From Aquarana catesbeiana (Eukaryota; Chordata; Amphibia; Anura; Ranidae), in NCBI RefSeq assembly GCF_042186555.1, contig NC_133326.1, positions 491,245,581 through 491,309,580 on the forward strand: 64,000 nucleotides of DNA. The letters run 5' to 3'. Both the position numbers and the translations under genes were made by a program. Below are positions 42,806 to 52,910 of this stretch, in pieces. How positions within the stretch are numbered: position 1 is the stretch's first letter; each line of letters begins with the position of its first letter. A model generated the notes under the pieces. It ran no database searches and was not told the origin of the DNA. It saw only the letters and a program-made list of their open reading frames with translations.

Positions 42806-43758
42806 TGGACAAGGGAGAAAATAAAGAATACCCCCCACCTAATCCAGGAGAGACATGTAAAGATTATGAGGTCAGAGTATGTGGAACGGATTTTTTTTTT
42901 TTGATAAATCCTTTCACAGACGATCTGGCTGGATAGACAGAAAGTTTGTACAGTAGCTCACCCTTCCCGCGCACAGGCGCAAATGACCAATTCCATATGG
43001 ATATGATCAGGGGACTCTGTTTGGGGGATAAAAAAGCTTTCCCATGGCACACAGGAGACCCCGAGTGGGAAGTATATGAAGGAGGCAGGGGAAAACTGGC
43101 TAATTGTAGCTGTTCACTGGTATGACATGGAACCTAGACATAGGAAAGGGAACGGTAGGAAGAAAATAAAATGGATCAGGAAAAGTGAAAATTTAAAAAA
43201 AAAGCTTTTTCCTTGCCTTTTACTGCAGAACAACTGCACCTGGTAGAGGCTAAGGTAAAACGATCCCCCATACAATCTAAGATTAACGTTTCTGACCTCT
43301 AACCTACCAACCCGTTCCTCCCAACAACAGTTAGCTTTCCTCCACTTCCTCTACCACCTGCTTACACACCCCTGCATCTTAGCATACCAGTTTGCAAGGT
43401 TTCAGGGGATGACGAGAAAATAATTCAAATAGCCGCCCTTGCTATGGGTAACCCCACACACCCGCCCGCAGCACCACCACCCTTGCCTCAACAGCAGGTA
43501 CTTATACAAGCACAGGCAATTGGTGGCTCAGGCTCCAGAGATTCTGATGTAAAAAGCGAGGCAGGCTCAGAAATAATTGTTAAAAAGAAAATGTTAGAAA
43601 CCCTTATGCAAAAAGTAGAAAATATCTCAGATCAAGTTACTGAATTACAACAGAAACAGAGTGGCCCAGGGAGTAGTCTAACCCCAGAGAGAAAGGGTGA
43701 ACTTAGACAGAGAGCGGCAAAGATTGCAGCAAAACAAAAACTAACTATCAGCAGATAG
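42806..43758 (+). pseudogene. Endogenous retroviral gag remnant
   Basis: Begins at ATG 42806 and stops after about 43 codons near 42936, then changes frame. A Pro-rich segment and a helical, Gln/Glu/Lys-rich segment (43444-43758) follow, typical of the region around the matrix/p12 border and of a late gag coiled stretch. The capsid major homology region and nucleocapsid Cys-His knuckles are not seen, so a large internal part is missing. Several stops make it non-functional. Confidence 0.6.
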
Positions 43759-43763
43759 GATCC

Positions 43764-45310
43764 TTGATAGTGAGTGACTTTGTCACTGGAACTGTACTCT
43801 TACATCATTCATTCAGGATAATACCTTCATGCCTTTTGGGAAGAAATTTAATAGGAGTCTTAGAAATTGAAATTTTCTTGACTCGAACAGGGAGAGTAGC
43901 CATAACATCACCACTGTTCTTTCAAACTGAAGTCCCTCCCCCATTTCCACAGGACCCCCCCCTCTGGGCTAAAGACAGTCTTGATGTAGGATACATTTTA
44001 TGCACCCCTTGCAAGGCCAGACTAAAACAAGAAGTATCCCCAGTTTACCACAAGCAGTACCATCTCTCCAAAGAGAAGGAGGAAGGTATCAGACCCATTA
44101 TTGAGCAATTCCTGAAACAAGGAATTTTAAGACCCATCATATCGCCTTATAACACTCCAATAAACCCAGTCAAAAAGAGTGATGGATCATACAGGTTTGT
44201 GCAGGATCTCCGAGCCATAAATAACCTTGTGATTCATATTGCCCCTATTGTACCTGATGTGCCATCTCTCATTACCTCCATACCTGCCTTGGCAGTGTGT
44301 TTTTCAATTATTGATTTAAATAATGTTTTTTTTCTCTGTCCTTGTTGACAAAGAGACACAACTACTACTAGCTTTTTCCTATAGAGGGCGCCAGATAACC
44401 TGGAATTGCTTGCCATGGCTATATAGACTCACCTGCAGACTACTCAATAGCTCTCCAGGCCACCTTACAGTCTTGGGTGCCTAGCCATGGTTTCGTCCTT
44501 CTTCAGTACATTAATGACCTACTGTTGTGTAGTCCCTCCCAGGAAGCCTGTCAGAAAGACTCAGTTTTACTGTTAGAACATTTAGCATAAACAGGTCACA
44601 AAGTGTCCAAAAAAAAGCTGCAATGGTGTCAGGAAACTGTTGAGTATCTTGGTTTTACTCTGTCCCATGGTGAAAAGAGAATCAGTCACAAAAGAGCTGC
44701 GGCTCTCATGGGTCTGCCCCGCCCACATACCAAGAAGGAAGTGTTAACCTTCTTAGGTATGATTGGTTACTGCCGCCAATGGATACTTGATTGCTCCTAC
44801 TATGATAACTTGCTGAGACACGCTACTCTACCTGACAGTCCTGACCTTGTGAAATGGAATGATGAAATGGTTAATGCTTTTGTGTATCTTAAAACTGCTA
44901 TGGTAACGGCTCCTGGTTTGGGATTACATGATTATTGTAAAGTGTTTCATTTGTTTGCAAGGGACAACTGTAAAACCATGGCTGGGGTCCTTGCACAAGA
45001 GCATGGAGGAAATCTGAGACCTGTAGCCTTTTTTTCTAGAGTAATCCCAGTTCCGATACAAGGCATGCTGGCGTGTCTGAGGGCTTTGGCCTCTTGTGCC
45101 ATGGCTGTAGAAATGGCTACATCATTTAAATTAAGTCAACCCACGGAAGCACACACACAGTACTGATGACATTTCAAAGGGAAATGCACTGGCTGATGCC
45201 GCTGCTAAACAAGCTGCTTTGACGGTCCCAGCTTTTATCCAAATGCCCCCCCTTACACCCCCAACTTTGCCCTGGGAACAGGTTTTGCAGGACCTACAGG
45301 CTATGGCTTC
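43764..45310 (+). pseudogene. Endogenous retroviral pol: protease end and reverse transcriptase, broken
   Basis: The frame opens with the end of an aspartic protease (LLGRNLIG-type block, about residue 26) and runs into the reverse transcriptase N-terminal region (conserved VKKSDGSYRFVQDLRAIN block). It stops at 44348. The following palm region (44350-44600) is interrupted by stops; its catalytic box near 44505 has Asn in place of the first Asp. A 188-codon frame (44603-45166) covers the thumb/connection. The RNase H domain is nearly all deleted, leaving only its last block (GNALADAAAK) near 45185. Class I (gamma/epsilon-like) type is inferred from these blocks. Confidence 0.85.
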
Positions 45311-45339
45311 ACCATTTTAATGCATCAGGCAGTGAACTA

Positions 45340-46142
45340 TGTTGGATCGTGTGGATCACAGCTTCGGAAGTCTATGAATACTATATTCTTAACAGTTAAC
45401 CTTAACAGCTATTAGGTAGGAAGACTCAGATAAGTTTGTAAATACAATCGGTTTTATTTAGAGTGGTAATACACAGCCACGACGGGGAGCTTCAGAGGCA
45501 ACTTAAGCTTAGTAGCACTACACAGGGATAAAGTTTATAGGAAACGTAAAGATACTTGCAGTGAGTGGATTCCTGGAGATGGGGTCACCCAGTGGCTTCT
45601 TGAGAGATGTACTGGTCTCCTATGTGGAAAGGAACAGGTAAGGTTTTCTTCGGGCAAAGTAAGTAGACTGTGGGTAGGGCAGAGGAGAGCCTCTGACTAC
45701 TAGAGAGGAAGGGGCTCTGTCCGGCCCAACAAGTGGAAGTTGGAGGGGCTCTGTCCGGCCCAAATGTGAGGTGGAAGACGGGGCTCTATCCGGCCCAAAA
45801 GTGAGATGATAGTCGGGGCTCTGACCGGCCCAAAATAGAGATGATAGTCGGGGCTCTGACTGGCCCAATAGAGAGGGTTGACGGTGGTCTTCTATTGGAG
45901 ATCTTTACCTGGCATCAGGTTCTTAGCACGAACGTCAAGCAAATGGTGTCGGCTGTTTAAGTAGGGACAAGAGGAGGAGGAGGTGATGTCGTTGTGACGT
46001 CATCAATCTGTGACGGAGTTTGTGGAGATATCAGAGCTCCCAGTGAATATTGCAGGAGAAATGTCGGAGCCTCCAGTGGAGGGATAAAGACATTACAGGA
46101 GAAATGTCAGAGCCTCCAGTGGAGGGATAAGGACATTACAAC
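45340..46142 (-). mobile_element. Probable solo LTR inside the provirus
   Basis: TG (45340) to CA (46141-46142), about 0.8 kb, interrupting the pol frame, which resumes at 46150. On the minus strand it begins TGTAATGTCC and ends CCAACA, with AATAAA at about 45455 as a possible poly(A) signal. It includes a ~35-bp tandem repeat (45715-45870) and a duplicated GGAGAAATGTC block (46050-46140). No clear TSD was found. Confidence 0.55.
45715..45870. repeat. ~35-bp tandem repeat in the solo LTR
   Basis: Four to five units with GGGGCTCTGTCCGGCCCAA and GTGAGATGATAGTC, spaced about 30-36 bp apart. Confidence 0.85.
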
Positions 46143-46149
46143 CAGAAGA

Positions 46150-46765
46150 TCTGGCCTACTGGCATAAAAAGGATCTGACAATGAGTCCTGAGACAGGACT
46201 CATTGCCAAAGAGGGGAAATCAGGCATACCAAAAACAAAGTGCACCTTTATTCATCTCACAGTCCCATGACATAGGACATAAGGGATGGAAAGCTAGAGC
46301 TGAAATGTTAACACAAGACTTTGCAAATAGAGTGGAAATTCCACATTCCATATCACCCACAGAGTTCAGGTATAGTGAAAAGAATGAACTGAACGATTAA
46401 AGATAAAATAAGGAAGGCTACGGGTAGCACATTTGCCAAATGGAAAACTGTGCTGCCTGCGGTTTTATCAGAAATAAGAATCACCCCTTCCAAGACCAAT
46501 CACTTGTCCCCTTTTGAGATCCTGATGGGTCAACCTTTTCCCACGCCCTGGATTAAGAAACGCTTGGTAATAGAGCAGGAAGATCTGAGTTTGATACAGG
46601 AAGAATATTGTAGAAACTTGATTATGAAGCTGAATGGCATCTATGGTAAAGTATTCTCTTCTTTTCCATTACCCTCACAGGAACCAACACACAAGTTCCA
46701 ACCTGGAGATGTGGTCGTAATTCGCCAGCGGAACCGAACAAAGAAGCAAGATTACCCTTTTCACC
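46150..46765 (+). pseudogene. Endogenous retroviral integrase region, part 1
   Basis: Restarts with a block between RNase H and integrase (46150-46200), then an N-terminal integrase stretch with a His region (46203-46400) that stops at 46400. Most of the catalytic core is missing. A 46450 frame gives the end of the core and the C-terminal domain (LSPFEILMGQPFP block, then the basic HKFQPGDVVVI block). It runs into the insertion at 46766, then continues at 48708. Non-functional because of stops and the missing core. Confidence 0.75.
46753..46765. repeat. Target-site duplication, left copy
   Basis: TACCCTTTTCACC, identical to 48708-48720. Confidence 0.9.
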
Positions 46766-46850
46766 CGATTGAATCAATCAGGTATCAGCACATAGTGGTA
46801 ATGTGGATACACATAACATACTCGGTGCCACGTCCAGAAATCATTGTTAG

Positions 46851-47065
46851 GTATAGAGATAAATTTGGGCTTGGACTTTATAGGCACAATAATCAATTTT
46901 GTATAATTAAAAACTGAATTCTATTAAATATATAAAGTATTGTATTAAAAACAAAAGAAAAAAGGAAGCAAATACAGAAATCAGTACATAGAGATATAGT
47001 TACAATTATACACTCCATACATAGCTCAGTATCATGTACACACGTTATATGAGGATAGAATACCG
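46851..47065. repeat. Inverted arm, left
   Basis: Reverse complement of 48493-48707. It includes TATAGAGATAAATTTGGGC, TAATTAAAAACTGAATT and ATCATGTACACACGTTATATG. Confidence 0.92.
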
Positions 47066-47130
47066 GTCATTCCACCATAAGTTACTTTGTTGTCAAAGAG
47101 GAGCTAATGTAGTTATTGATAATGGGTGTC

Positions 47131-47185
47131 TAGAACTCGCTCAACATGTTACACACCATAGCGCTTCTTCAGGAGCATGGAACAA
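47131..47185 (-). ncRNA. Degenerate hammerhead-ribozyme core
   Basis: The reverse strand reads CTGAAGA, a possible wobble-paired stem II (GCGC...GTGT), then TAACATGTT in place of GAAACATGT. The second conserved box is lost, so it is probably inactive. Position and order match the better cores at 55590-55632 and 61248-61286. Confidence 0.45.
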
Positions 47186-47469
47186 ATTTACTGAAATACA
47201 TAAAGCATCAAATAAATATAACTCAAAAAATGATTAGCTAGTTGATATAATAATACCTCAAACATAGCAATAGCAAATATACAGAAATAGCAAATCTGAC
47301 ATCACTGAAATGAAAGCCCAGTAATCAGTACTGATCCGGTAGAGCCCACACAATATTCATACATTATGGGGACGTATGTAACAACATAGATAGGAAGATA
47401 TATGGTATAAGTTGTCAAATGGACCATTGGATCAAGGTGACTGCTAATGAGATAGTAATAAGAGAAAAT

Positions 47470-47770
47470 TGGGGAAGGGAAGGGGAGGAGAAAGAGTAAA
47501 GGAGAAGGGGAGGGGGAAGGGGGGGGGGAGAAGAAGAGAAGGAAGGAACAGAGAAGGAGAGAAAGGAAGGAAGGAGGAGGGGGAAAACAAAGGGAAAAAG
47601 GGGGAGGAAGGGGTAAAGGATAGAGACTTGGAAAGAAAAAGGGAGGGAGGAAGGGGGGGAGGAGGGAAAAGGTAGAAAAAGGGGGGGGGGAGAAGAAAAA
47701 AGATGAAAGAAGGAGAGGAAAAAAAAAAGAGAAAAGGACAGAGAAAACAAAAGGGAGAAAAAAGGGGTGG
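47470..47770. repeat. Purine-rich (G/A) low-complexity tract
   Basis: Nearly pure G/A on the forward strand for about 300 bases. The long Phe/Pro/Ser-rich reverse frames are compositional. Confidence 0.95.
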
Positions 47771-48065
47771 GGTAAGGATTTGTGGCCTCCTGGCTGGAAT
47801 AAACCCAGGTAGGGTATTGTAATAAATAAATCAATAAAAATTAGCCTGACAGACTTGGCTCTCCATTTGGTTATAAGATTACATAGAGCCATTTGGTTGC
47901 AAAAGTGTTTATAGTTCATGTTAAAAAATAAAAAATAAAAAATATATGAAAAATCTGGATAAATGTGGGTAACCACTAAAAGCCAATATCTACTAGTGTA
48001 GTGAAATGCCATGCATTCCAAGTAGGGTCCATGATGGTAGCAATGTTAGTAAGTAATGTACTATA

Positions 48066-48492
48066 ATAGATAATGAATATAAATTAGTTTGTGTGTAACT
48101 AATCCAATCCCATTTACATTTACAATAAGATTTGCAGATTTTTATATTATACAAGCCCACCAAGATCATTCCCAGTAATGCTCAAATGCATCTACGGTCC
48201 TATATCACACCAATTCAATGTCACTTTAAATTAATTAATAATCACACTTACCATAATTATAGTAGTGGAGTATAAAGAGCCAAATAGAATTGCAATAGAG
48301 GCAAGGACAATAAAAACTTTTTAAGGTATATACCCTTAAAATAAGAAATATGCAGCTGGAAGCATCCAATAAAGCATATTGTTGAGAAAGTAGGAGTATC
48401 TCATTCACCCCAATGGGTTAATCTCTATGTATAAGGACAAAAATCACAGACATCTGTGTGTGGTTTCAGATGGTAATTCAGCATACGGAATA
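48066..48492. other. AT-rich interior of the Penelope-like insert
   Basis: No coding frame; part of the insert between the purine tract and the right arm. Confidence 0.5.
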
Positions 48493-48707
48493 GTTATTCT
48501 ATCCTCATATAACGTGTGTACATGATACTGAGCTATGTATGGAGTGTATAATTGTAACTGTATCTCTATGAACTGATTTCTGTATTTGCTTCCTTTTTTC
48601 TTTTGTTTTTAATACAATACTTTATATATTTAATAAAATTCAGTTTTTAATTATACAAAATTGATCATTGTGCCTATAAAGTCCAAGCCCAAATTTATCT
48701 CTATACC
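48493..48707. repeat. Inverted arm, right
   Basis: Inverted copy of 46851-47065, ending directly at the right TSD. Confidence 0.92.
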
Positions 48708-48793
48708 TACCCTTTTCACCTGCCCACTTGCGTAGTCGCAGTGACCAGAACAGATGTCCTCACGGAACAATCCGGAGCCTGGATCCACAACTA
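48708..48793 (+). pseudogene. Endogenous retroviral integrase, C-terminal end
   Basis: Directly after the TSD the sequence encodes the final integrase block, ending GAWIHN and a stop at about 48791. Together with the frame that ends at 46765 it shows where the insert entered the integrase. Confidence 0.75.
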
Positions 48794-48904
48794 GAGGATA
48801 AAGAAAGTACTACAAAGGACTCAGAAGCAAGACACAGATAAAGGAGATCAAGCAGGTGATGCAAATCCTCGAAGAGGGAGTGAAACAGGTGATAAAAGAA
48901 AAAG

Positions 48905-49207
48905 ATGACCTCACGTCTCTCACCACAGACTTTTGGGAAAGCCTTGTGCCTACTCTTTATGCTGGCACTGATAGTAGTTCTGCCCATATGGATCATCACT
49001 AACTGTATCTATCACCCTGAGGACTTGGGCACCCTAAAAACCATATGCAGCCTCTCTTATAATGAATTGGTAACTAGACACAAGAGGGAATCCAAGGTGA
49101 AGGACCTGAAGGATTCATATTCCCCTCCTGATAAAATGTTGTTACTTCAGTATAAGTATTCTTATGCTCAAAAGTCAAGTTATGACAAATTCTTGGGTAT
49201 GAAGTAA
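48905..49207 (+). pseudogene. Endogenous retroviral env, N-terminal remnant
   Basis: A 100-codon frame just downstream of integrase. It has a strongly hydrophobic segment at about residues 15-36, as expected of a long retroviral signal peptide, followed by a Cys and polar residues. It ends at 49207 where non-env sequence begins. Confidence 0.6.
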
Positions 49208-49214
49208 ATTGCAC

Positions 49215-50300
49215 CCGAGCACACTTCGAATTCCTCTGTTAGCCGTCCCTGTGAACATAACTCAGTTTCTAAATGGTACGCCTCCTGTAATTATTCCCCT
49301 GGAAGACGTCACGTATGACGAAACATGTCAGGCAGAGCTACGCATTAACGTCATCAAGCCCCACGTGACCCCAGAAGTGCGGGTGTTTTTTTATTGCCGG
49401 CAAATTTTAAATTTCTTTTATGCTATATTGGAATTTTTGAAGAAATAAATGAACAGTGTTTAAACTTTAATACACTATTGGGGGCCTTCTTTACTTTTCC
49501 ATACGCCATGCTCCCGTTTGGGAGACCATGTCTCCGAGTACAGTGGATGGAAGGCCCCCCCCCTTTTTCTGGAGTGAGGAGGACACCTGGATTTCACTAC
49601 GGTCCCGTCTGGGAGATCGTATCTCTGAGGATAGCGGATGGAAGGCCCCTTTCTGAAGTGAGGAAGACATCTGGATTTCGGTAGGACCGGCATTCCATAC
49701 TCATCCGAGACCCCGCAGAGGGCTATATCTGCAGGTGCTGTTGACCTCGCTTCTAATAGGAGGTTCTGTATATCTGGTAAGAGTTTTTAATTTTTCCGGT
49801 GTGTATCCCAAGAAAAGGGCTATCTCAAATGCCCCTTCGGTGGTGGTGGATCATCTTGAACATCTTCTCATCTTTGTCCTTCTAATCCCTTTTTCATCTT
49901 TGGATTGGATTCACAGATTATTTTGTGTGGACTTTGCACATTTATATGCTTACGTTTATATATGATTTTTATTCATTTCACGTGGACTGTTTATGCACTT
50001 AGTTTGATTGATATCTGTTTTATTCAGTCTTTTAGATTTATCAATTTGTGTTTATGAGTATTATCATCATTCACTTAAGGTTTTCACTAATTCTTACTTT
50101 ATATAGTAGCGCGACCCCCCCCCCCTTTTTTTTACACATTTTGCTTACATGAATATATCACATGTTTTTGTGTCGCAGCTTCCCCCTTTTCTCACTATTA
50201 GTTTTATTTAATTTATATTAGCGTGGTATATAACCCACTTGTTTACATCCTGTAATTATAACCAATATATCGGCCATATATGCAAATAACACAATTTCCT
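49215..50300 (+). mobile_element. Penelope-like fragment in env
   Basis: Separates the N-terminal and later env blocks. Near its start is a hammerhead-like core (49296-49332). It then has AGAAATAAATGAACAG, two ~95-bp near-repeats (49510-49600, 49605-49685; each with GGATGGAAGGCCCC and ACATCTGGATTTC) and an AT-rich tail (49900-50240) with a C9-T run at 50118-50135. No coding domain is seen. Boundaries are approximate, with no TSD found. Confidence 0.5.
49296..49332 (+). ncRNA. Hammerhead-like ribozyme core, variant
   Basis: Forward strand: CTGGAAGA (one base more than CTGANGA), stem II CGTCA-CGTA-TGACG, then GAAA and the self-complementary ACATGT, followed by C as candidate cleavage base. Stem I pairing is poor. 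Likely a decayed or variant core. Confidence 0.5.
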
Positions 50301-51299
50301 TCCCGATAATCGGTAGGAGCCATTCTGCAGATTGGTGTTTTAACTTAGGAAATTCCTTAAATAAAAGTCAAAAGATATGCCAAAGCTCACAATTTTTAAA
50401 CAGAGATTTGCCCTCCATGTTTCACACCAATAACCCAGAACTTAATACAAAGGTAAATACCGTCTTGAATAGGGGAGCTGGTATTAACAACCCTGTGAGT
50501 TTCGTTTTGAACCAGTTGATCATGGCTGCCGTTTCTGAAAGTTTTTAGGATGCTATAAGCCAAAGATCATTTTCCCTAGGGCATAGTGTATATGTATGTT
50601 GCAGCAAGGAATGCTACCCCTGGATACCGGTTGGTACCCGACCTGTAGGTGGTGTTATTTGGCTTCATTGATTCCAGTGATGAAAATCATAGGTCATGAA
50701 AAAACAAAGCACCAACATCTTTTGAAAGCTAGAGCATACCCCAGGTACCCCCCTTAAACACATAGAGAAAAGAGAGCTATTTCTTGAAAAGGATCAGGCC
50801 TGGGCCTGCTTTCCCTCATGGACAGGATGGGGAATAGAACTGATAAAAAATTGAACTACTCAAAAATCATAGATAAAATTATGGAAAAGAATTCTGTAGA
50901 CATCAAACTATTAAGTATCAAACAAAGGGCTATTCGTAAACAACTAGATATGCATGAAGTAGCTATCGAATCCATACGTGCTGCTCTGACTAGACTTTGA
51001 AGTAATGGAGGACTATGCATGGATTCATAATACCAGTATTGAAATACACGATTATTATGATATAATTGGTAAACACTGACACCGAAAGGTGGTGTCAAAC
51101 CTCCAAGCTGAAGGCAGAGACATTGCTAAAGATGGGTGGAATCCCTTAAAAGGACTAGGAAGTTTTGGTGATTTTTTTGTTCCATTTTTCTCTTGGTTCC
51201 AACAGGCAGGAATGTTAACTTTAATGTGCCTGTTTTTTATCCTTATATATATATATTGTTCAAGCTTAATGTATCTGTAATTATACAATGCAACTAAAT
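50301..51299 (+). pseudogene. Endogenous retroviral env, surface end and transmembrane part
   Basis: Broken env in several frames. 50560-50680 has a Cys/Trp-rich block typical of the end of the surface subunit. A basic cleavage-like stretch lies near 50770. A 61-codon frame (50818-51000) has a helical region with heptad-like spacing, and 51089-51280 holds a membrane-proximal block and a hydrophobic transmembrane segment (about 51205-51265) with a short tail. The order matches a class I retroviral env. Stops at 50640-50700 and 51000-51060 make it inactive. Confidence 0.7.
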
Positions 51300-51345
51300 G
51301 ATCCTACACAGAGAATATTAAGTGATCACGGTGAAATCACTTTGT

Positions 51346-51360
51346 GATTTAAGAGGGGAT
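51346..51360 (+). other. Polypurine tract of the provirus
   Basis: AAGAGGGGAT directly before the 3' LTR, in the expected position for plus-strand priming. Confidence 0.65.
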
Positions 51361-51575
51361 TGAAGGGTGAGAAAGAGTTGACAAGACTGAGACATTCTAT
51401 AAATTGCTGAATATCTTTATTTTAGAGTCTTGTTTATCCCAGTGGTCACAGGTTAAGTGGGTTCTGGGAAGAACTGGTTTTGAAATTTTGTTTTCAGAGA
51501 GAATCAGTCGTCAGCATTATGTCTCATGTGATGAACTTTGTCCTTCCTCCCTCGCCCCTTTCTCTTTAAGTTTTT
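51361..51575 (+). repeat. 3' LTR, truncated
   Basis: Starts TGAAGGGTGAGAAAGAG and matches 42003-42235 with about ten substitutions and a 9-bp gap. It leaves the 5' LTR sequence at TTCTCTTTAAGTT (51574), so the last ~110 bp are missing. Confidence 0.8.
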
Positions 51576-51991
51576 AGACAGCAATAATAAATCAAATGAA
51601 GGTCTAACCCTTCCCCACTCTAAAACTAAAAATAATTATGCCTAGAGATAAACTATACTTGAAAAAAAATAACTAGAGGGAAGATGATGTTAAACCACTC
51701 CCCCTCTGTCCCATTTACACAAATGGCCAGATGGGAACAGCATTGATATGGGAGGATGTATATGTATGGCCTCCTGCTTCAGACACTTGTACAGCATCTA
51801 GAGTGTGCAGTGGCACACTCTGTGATTGTTGTGTCCCTTGGACACAGCAGATTACAGAATGTGGTGATTGCATTTTCTGTGGGCCGGGCCACTCGTCCTG
51901 CACCCACAGGGGTACCTCTCCTTTGTGTATGCGCTCATTAATGCCCAGGGCCGCATTCACCTAAAAGTCCACATAAGGGTGTCTAGCGCTA
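51576..51991 (-). other. Possible LTR of a gypsy-type element
   Basis: On the minus strand, a G-rich tract and TAGCGCTAGACACCC at its right edge resemble the polypurine-LTR junction at 62688-62704 (GGGGGGAGTATGTAGCGC). No left LTR end is recognised. Confidence 0.35.
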
Positions 51992-52119
51992 CCCCCCTAG
52001 AGGGCCGCTAGGTTTTGGGACCCCCTAATCCTGCACCACCAGGCAACACACATTTTCCAACTTGCATCCATAGACATAAAACCAGATAATCCCAAATACA
52101 TCACAAGGTCGCAGGTCAA

Positions 52120-52700
52120 TATTACATTTTGGGATTTGGCATCCTGGTGACAGTCCCTTTAGCATCCCGGGTGGTAACTGAGTAGCTGTAGTTTGGCCGT
52201 CCAGCCTTGACAACCACCACCTGTACTTTGTAAAAGGCCCTCCCCAGGCTCCATTCCTGCTTGATGTACTGGAGACAGTCTCAGGCCTTGGGATTGTGAG
52301 GTCCCCTTAGTGGTTTAGGGACATGTAAGTAGTCCCAAATGAGTTCACCCTCCCACTGGGTTCGGGTGGCCTCAATGATGTCCATTATCTCTGCGGGCAT
52401 GTAGGGGTAGTCCAGTCCCCACTTCAGTTCACAGGTGTAATGGCAGTTGCCCAGCTGACTCCTGACTTGGCTTGGTATCAATCTTTCCACTGATCTCCCA
52501 ATCCTCTTCAACGGACCGGGACTCTACCAACCACTCCGCACACATTCCTGTATGCAGATTCACTGTGTGGTAAGTCACTAAGCACTAGCTTTACTAACGG
52601 CTCCCCACAGTATCCACACTTCAGGCATGCTCCTATGGCCACGGTGGGTCTCTTGCAATCAGGGCACAACAAACAGTTTCTCTACTCCATCTATCATTCC
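52120..52700 (-). pseudogene. Remnant of a conserved gypsy-type 3' ORF
   Basis: Reverse-strand frames encode, in order: a Cys cluster (CPDCKRP...CLKCGYC, 52625-52680), then LKRIGRSVERL, LDYPYMPAEIMDIIEATR, IWDYLHVPKPLRG (52281-52511), and after a frameshift LGRAFYKVQVVVVKAGRPNY, SVTTRDAKG and MPNPK before a stop near 52125. The second and third parts align with the ORF at 63233-63886 (LEFPYVPQDVMRKIEANREL, IWDYLSVPKPFR, TTVDKEGKSVTLPDP). It sits just upstream of a polypurine-like tract. Function unknown to me. Confidence 0.6.
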
Positions 52701-52797
52701 AAAGGCAAACCCTCCTTGGTGCTCCAGTCTCATTCTGGTGTCTATCATCTGGCACTCCACTGCCATCTACTGAGCCTCAGGCATGTCTAAAAAAGCA

Positions 52798-52910
52798 GCT
52801 GTAGCGTGGCTTGGCGCATGGAGAGGAAAGACGTCTGAGAGCTCAGCTCCTGCTCCCGTCCGTCCTCACGAACACAGCACCGCAGATAGAATCCCCCCTG
52901 GCTTACCATA
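52798..52910 (+). promoter_or_regulatory. LINE 5' UTR / presumed promoter
   Basis: AGCGTGGCTTGGCGCATGGAG at its start parallels the first bases of the leader of the LINE at 2863-9300. The first ATG in a sensible context is at 52911. Confidence 0.5.

Larger units (their letters stand above)
46766..48707. mobile_element. Penelope-like insert with inverted arms
   Basis: A 1.94-kb insert in the proviral integrase, bounded by a 13-bp TSD. It has arms of about 215 bp in inverted orientation (46851-47065 and 48493-48707, over 95% matching by eye). A degenerate hammerhead core lies at 47131-47185, and a long purine tract at 47470-47770. No reverse transcriptase or GIY-YIG endonuclease remains. Inverted terminal copies and hammerhead motifs are known of Penelope-like elements; the family assignment is therefore inferred. 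Confidence 0.7.

Noticed and set aside
47302..48021. 239-codon Phe/Pro/Ser-rich reverse frame, membrane-protein-like
   Set aside because: Lies over a pure G/A tract; hydrophobicity is from composition.
51731..51964. Cys-rich 77-codon forward frame (CDCCVP, CGDCIFCG)
   Set aside because: No recognisable domain; the region looks like part of an LTR on the other strand, and the frame overlaps an equally long reverse one.
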